Source: Chromatiaceae bacterium (GTDB taxonomy: Bacteria; Pseudomonadota; Gammaproteobacteria; Chromatiales; Chromatiaceae). Taken from it: a DNA stretch of 64,000 nt. Positions 63,430 through 64,000 of this stretch are shown piece by piece. The position numbers were made by a program, and so were the translations under genes. The DNA is taken from positions 61,766 to 125,765 of the forward strand of contig JACKML010000009.1 of the NCBI GenBank assembly GCA_024235415.1. The letters are read 5' to 3'. Below the pieces are notes generated by a model. It was not told the DNA's origin. It worked only from the letters and a program-made list of their open reading frames with translations, and did no database searches. Every line of letters begins with the position of its first letter. Position 1 is the stretch's first letter.

Positions 63430-64000
63430 ATGACCAGCAAACATCCCTCCCGACTGCAGCGCCTCGGCTCTCTCCTGACCCTCGTCCTGTTTAGCACTGC
63501 CGCACTGGCTGCCGATCCCCAGGCAGTGCGTTACTACGAAGACGCGGTGTCGCGTTTCAATGCGGGCGATGCGAAGGGTGCGCTGATCCAGCTGAAGAAC
63601 GCCCTGCAGCGCGACCCCGGACAGCTCTCGGCCAAGATCCTGACCGGCCGCACCTACCTCGCACTCGGCGAGCCACGGCTGGCGGAAGAGGAGTTGCTGC
63701 AGGCGCAGAAACTCGGCGCCGACCCGCTGCTGGTCGCCCTGCCACTGGCGCGCGCGCGCAACGAGATCGGCAAGTACGACGAGAACATCCATGACATCGT
63801 GCCGATCCAGTTCCCGCGTGCATTGCAGCCCGATTTGTGGGTCGAACTGGGCCTAGCCCGGCTGTACAAGGACGATCCGGACGGCGCACGAATCGCATTC
63901 GAAGAAGCCCTAAAGATTGCGCCAGCGCACACCGGCGGCATGATCGGACTCGCCAAGATTCCTCTCTCGGAGCAAGACTTCGCCGAGGCTGAGCGTCTGG
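63430..64000 (+). CDS. prsT: PEP-CTERM system TPR-repeat protein PrsT (partial, 3' end outside window)
   Basis: 190 residues are visible. A signal peptide (SRLQRLGSLLTLVLFSTAALA) ends at an Ala-x-Ala site, with no lipobox Cys, then ADPQAVRYYEDAVSRFNAGD, GALIQLKNALQRDPGQLSAK and LGEPRLAEEELLQAQKLGAD, close to the N-terminal TPR pattern of the PrsT family (TIGR02917). PrsT is found next to PEP-CTERM/exosortase polysaccharide clusters, so such genes probably continue to the right. Frame read from ATG 63430. Confidence 0.8.
   Translation, partial: MTSKHPSRLQRLGSLLTLVLFSTAALAADPQAVRYYEDAVSRFNAGDAKGALIQLKNALQRDPGQLSAKILTGRTYLALGEPRLAEEELLQAQKLGADPLLVALPLARARNEIGKYDENIHDIVPIQFPRALQPDLWVELGLARLYKDDPDGARIAFEEALKIAPAHTGGMIGLAKIPLSEQDFAEAERL

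Noticed and set aside
1..64000. CRISPR arrays, tRNA or rRNA genes, toxin-antitoxin pairs, phage or defence genes.
   Set aside because: None seen on either strand by eye; regions of repeats are REP/BIME and palindromic elements without spacer structure.

Overview
The window looks like chromosomal DNA of a chemolithotrophic, sulfur-oxidising gammaproteobacterium, probably Chromatiales-like; the genus cannot be named from the sequence. Reasons: GC-rich coding throughout, a flavocytochrome c sulfide dehydrogenase gene pair at the left edge, a DsrC-family protein, an NhaD-type Na+/H+ antiporter, a SulP transporter, Feo iron uptake, and a PEP-CTERM-type TPR protein at the right edge. Coding density is high. 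No rRNA or tRNA gene, CRISPR array, prophage or transposase is visible, and I found no clear pseudogene.

Layout. 1-1204: fccA-fccB (reverse, truncated by the window edge) behind a CRP-type box. 1205-9905: ilvD (reverse), a TetR regulator, a LysE-type exporter, a methyltransferase, a transglutaminase-like protein, a DUF6499-type protein, argE-argA and a 48-residue membrane protein. 9927-14665: a LysR regulator divergent from an SLC13/TrkA-C permease, then nhaD. 14689-15204: a ~515-bp near-palindromic non-coding element. 15315-17147: methionine-salvage genes mtnB-mtnD-mtnC. 17389-32516: a ten-gene, 15-kb head-to-tail block joining the oxidative pentose phosphate pathway (gnd, zwf, pgl), glucokinase (glk) and glycogen metabolism (glgC, GH57, malQ, glgB, glgA, glgP). 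32537-38630: an iron/haem block (ChaN-like lipoprotein-family protein, M1-like peptidase, feoA-feoB-feoC with a Fur box). 38747-48608: a GGDEF-EAL protein, a Kef-type antiporter, a methyl-accepting signalling protein, a DsrC paralogue lacking its C-terminal cysteine, RhlE helicase and a 2OG-Fe(II) oxygenase. 48739-53293: a GNAT-histone-deacetylase fusion, a SulP transporter and AcuI. 53502-58725: a TetR-MFP-RND efflux operon behind a perfect 44-bp palindrome. 58738-64000: an HD-GYP protein, TerC, alanine racemase, REP/BIME repeats, a patatin-like lipase and the start of PrsT.

How it fits together. The glycogen/pentose phosphate block holds everything needed to store glucose as glycogen and to return it, through phosphorylase, debranching and glucokinase, to NADPH-producing oxidation. 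The three bacterial-signalling genes (GGDEF-EAL, MCP-like, HD-GYP) are scattered over 20 kb, yet each is preceded by a sequence resembling a flagellar sigma-28 promoter with exactly 11-nt spacing, which suggests one motility-linked regulon. Most regulatory calls rest on motif reading by eye and are given with modest confidence.
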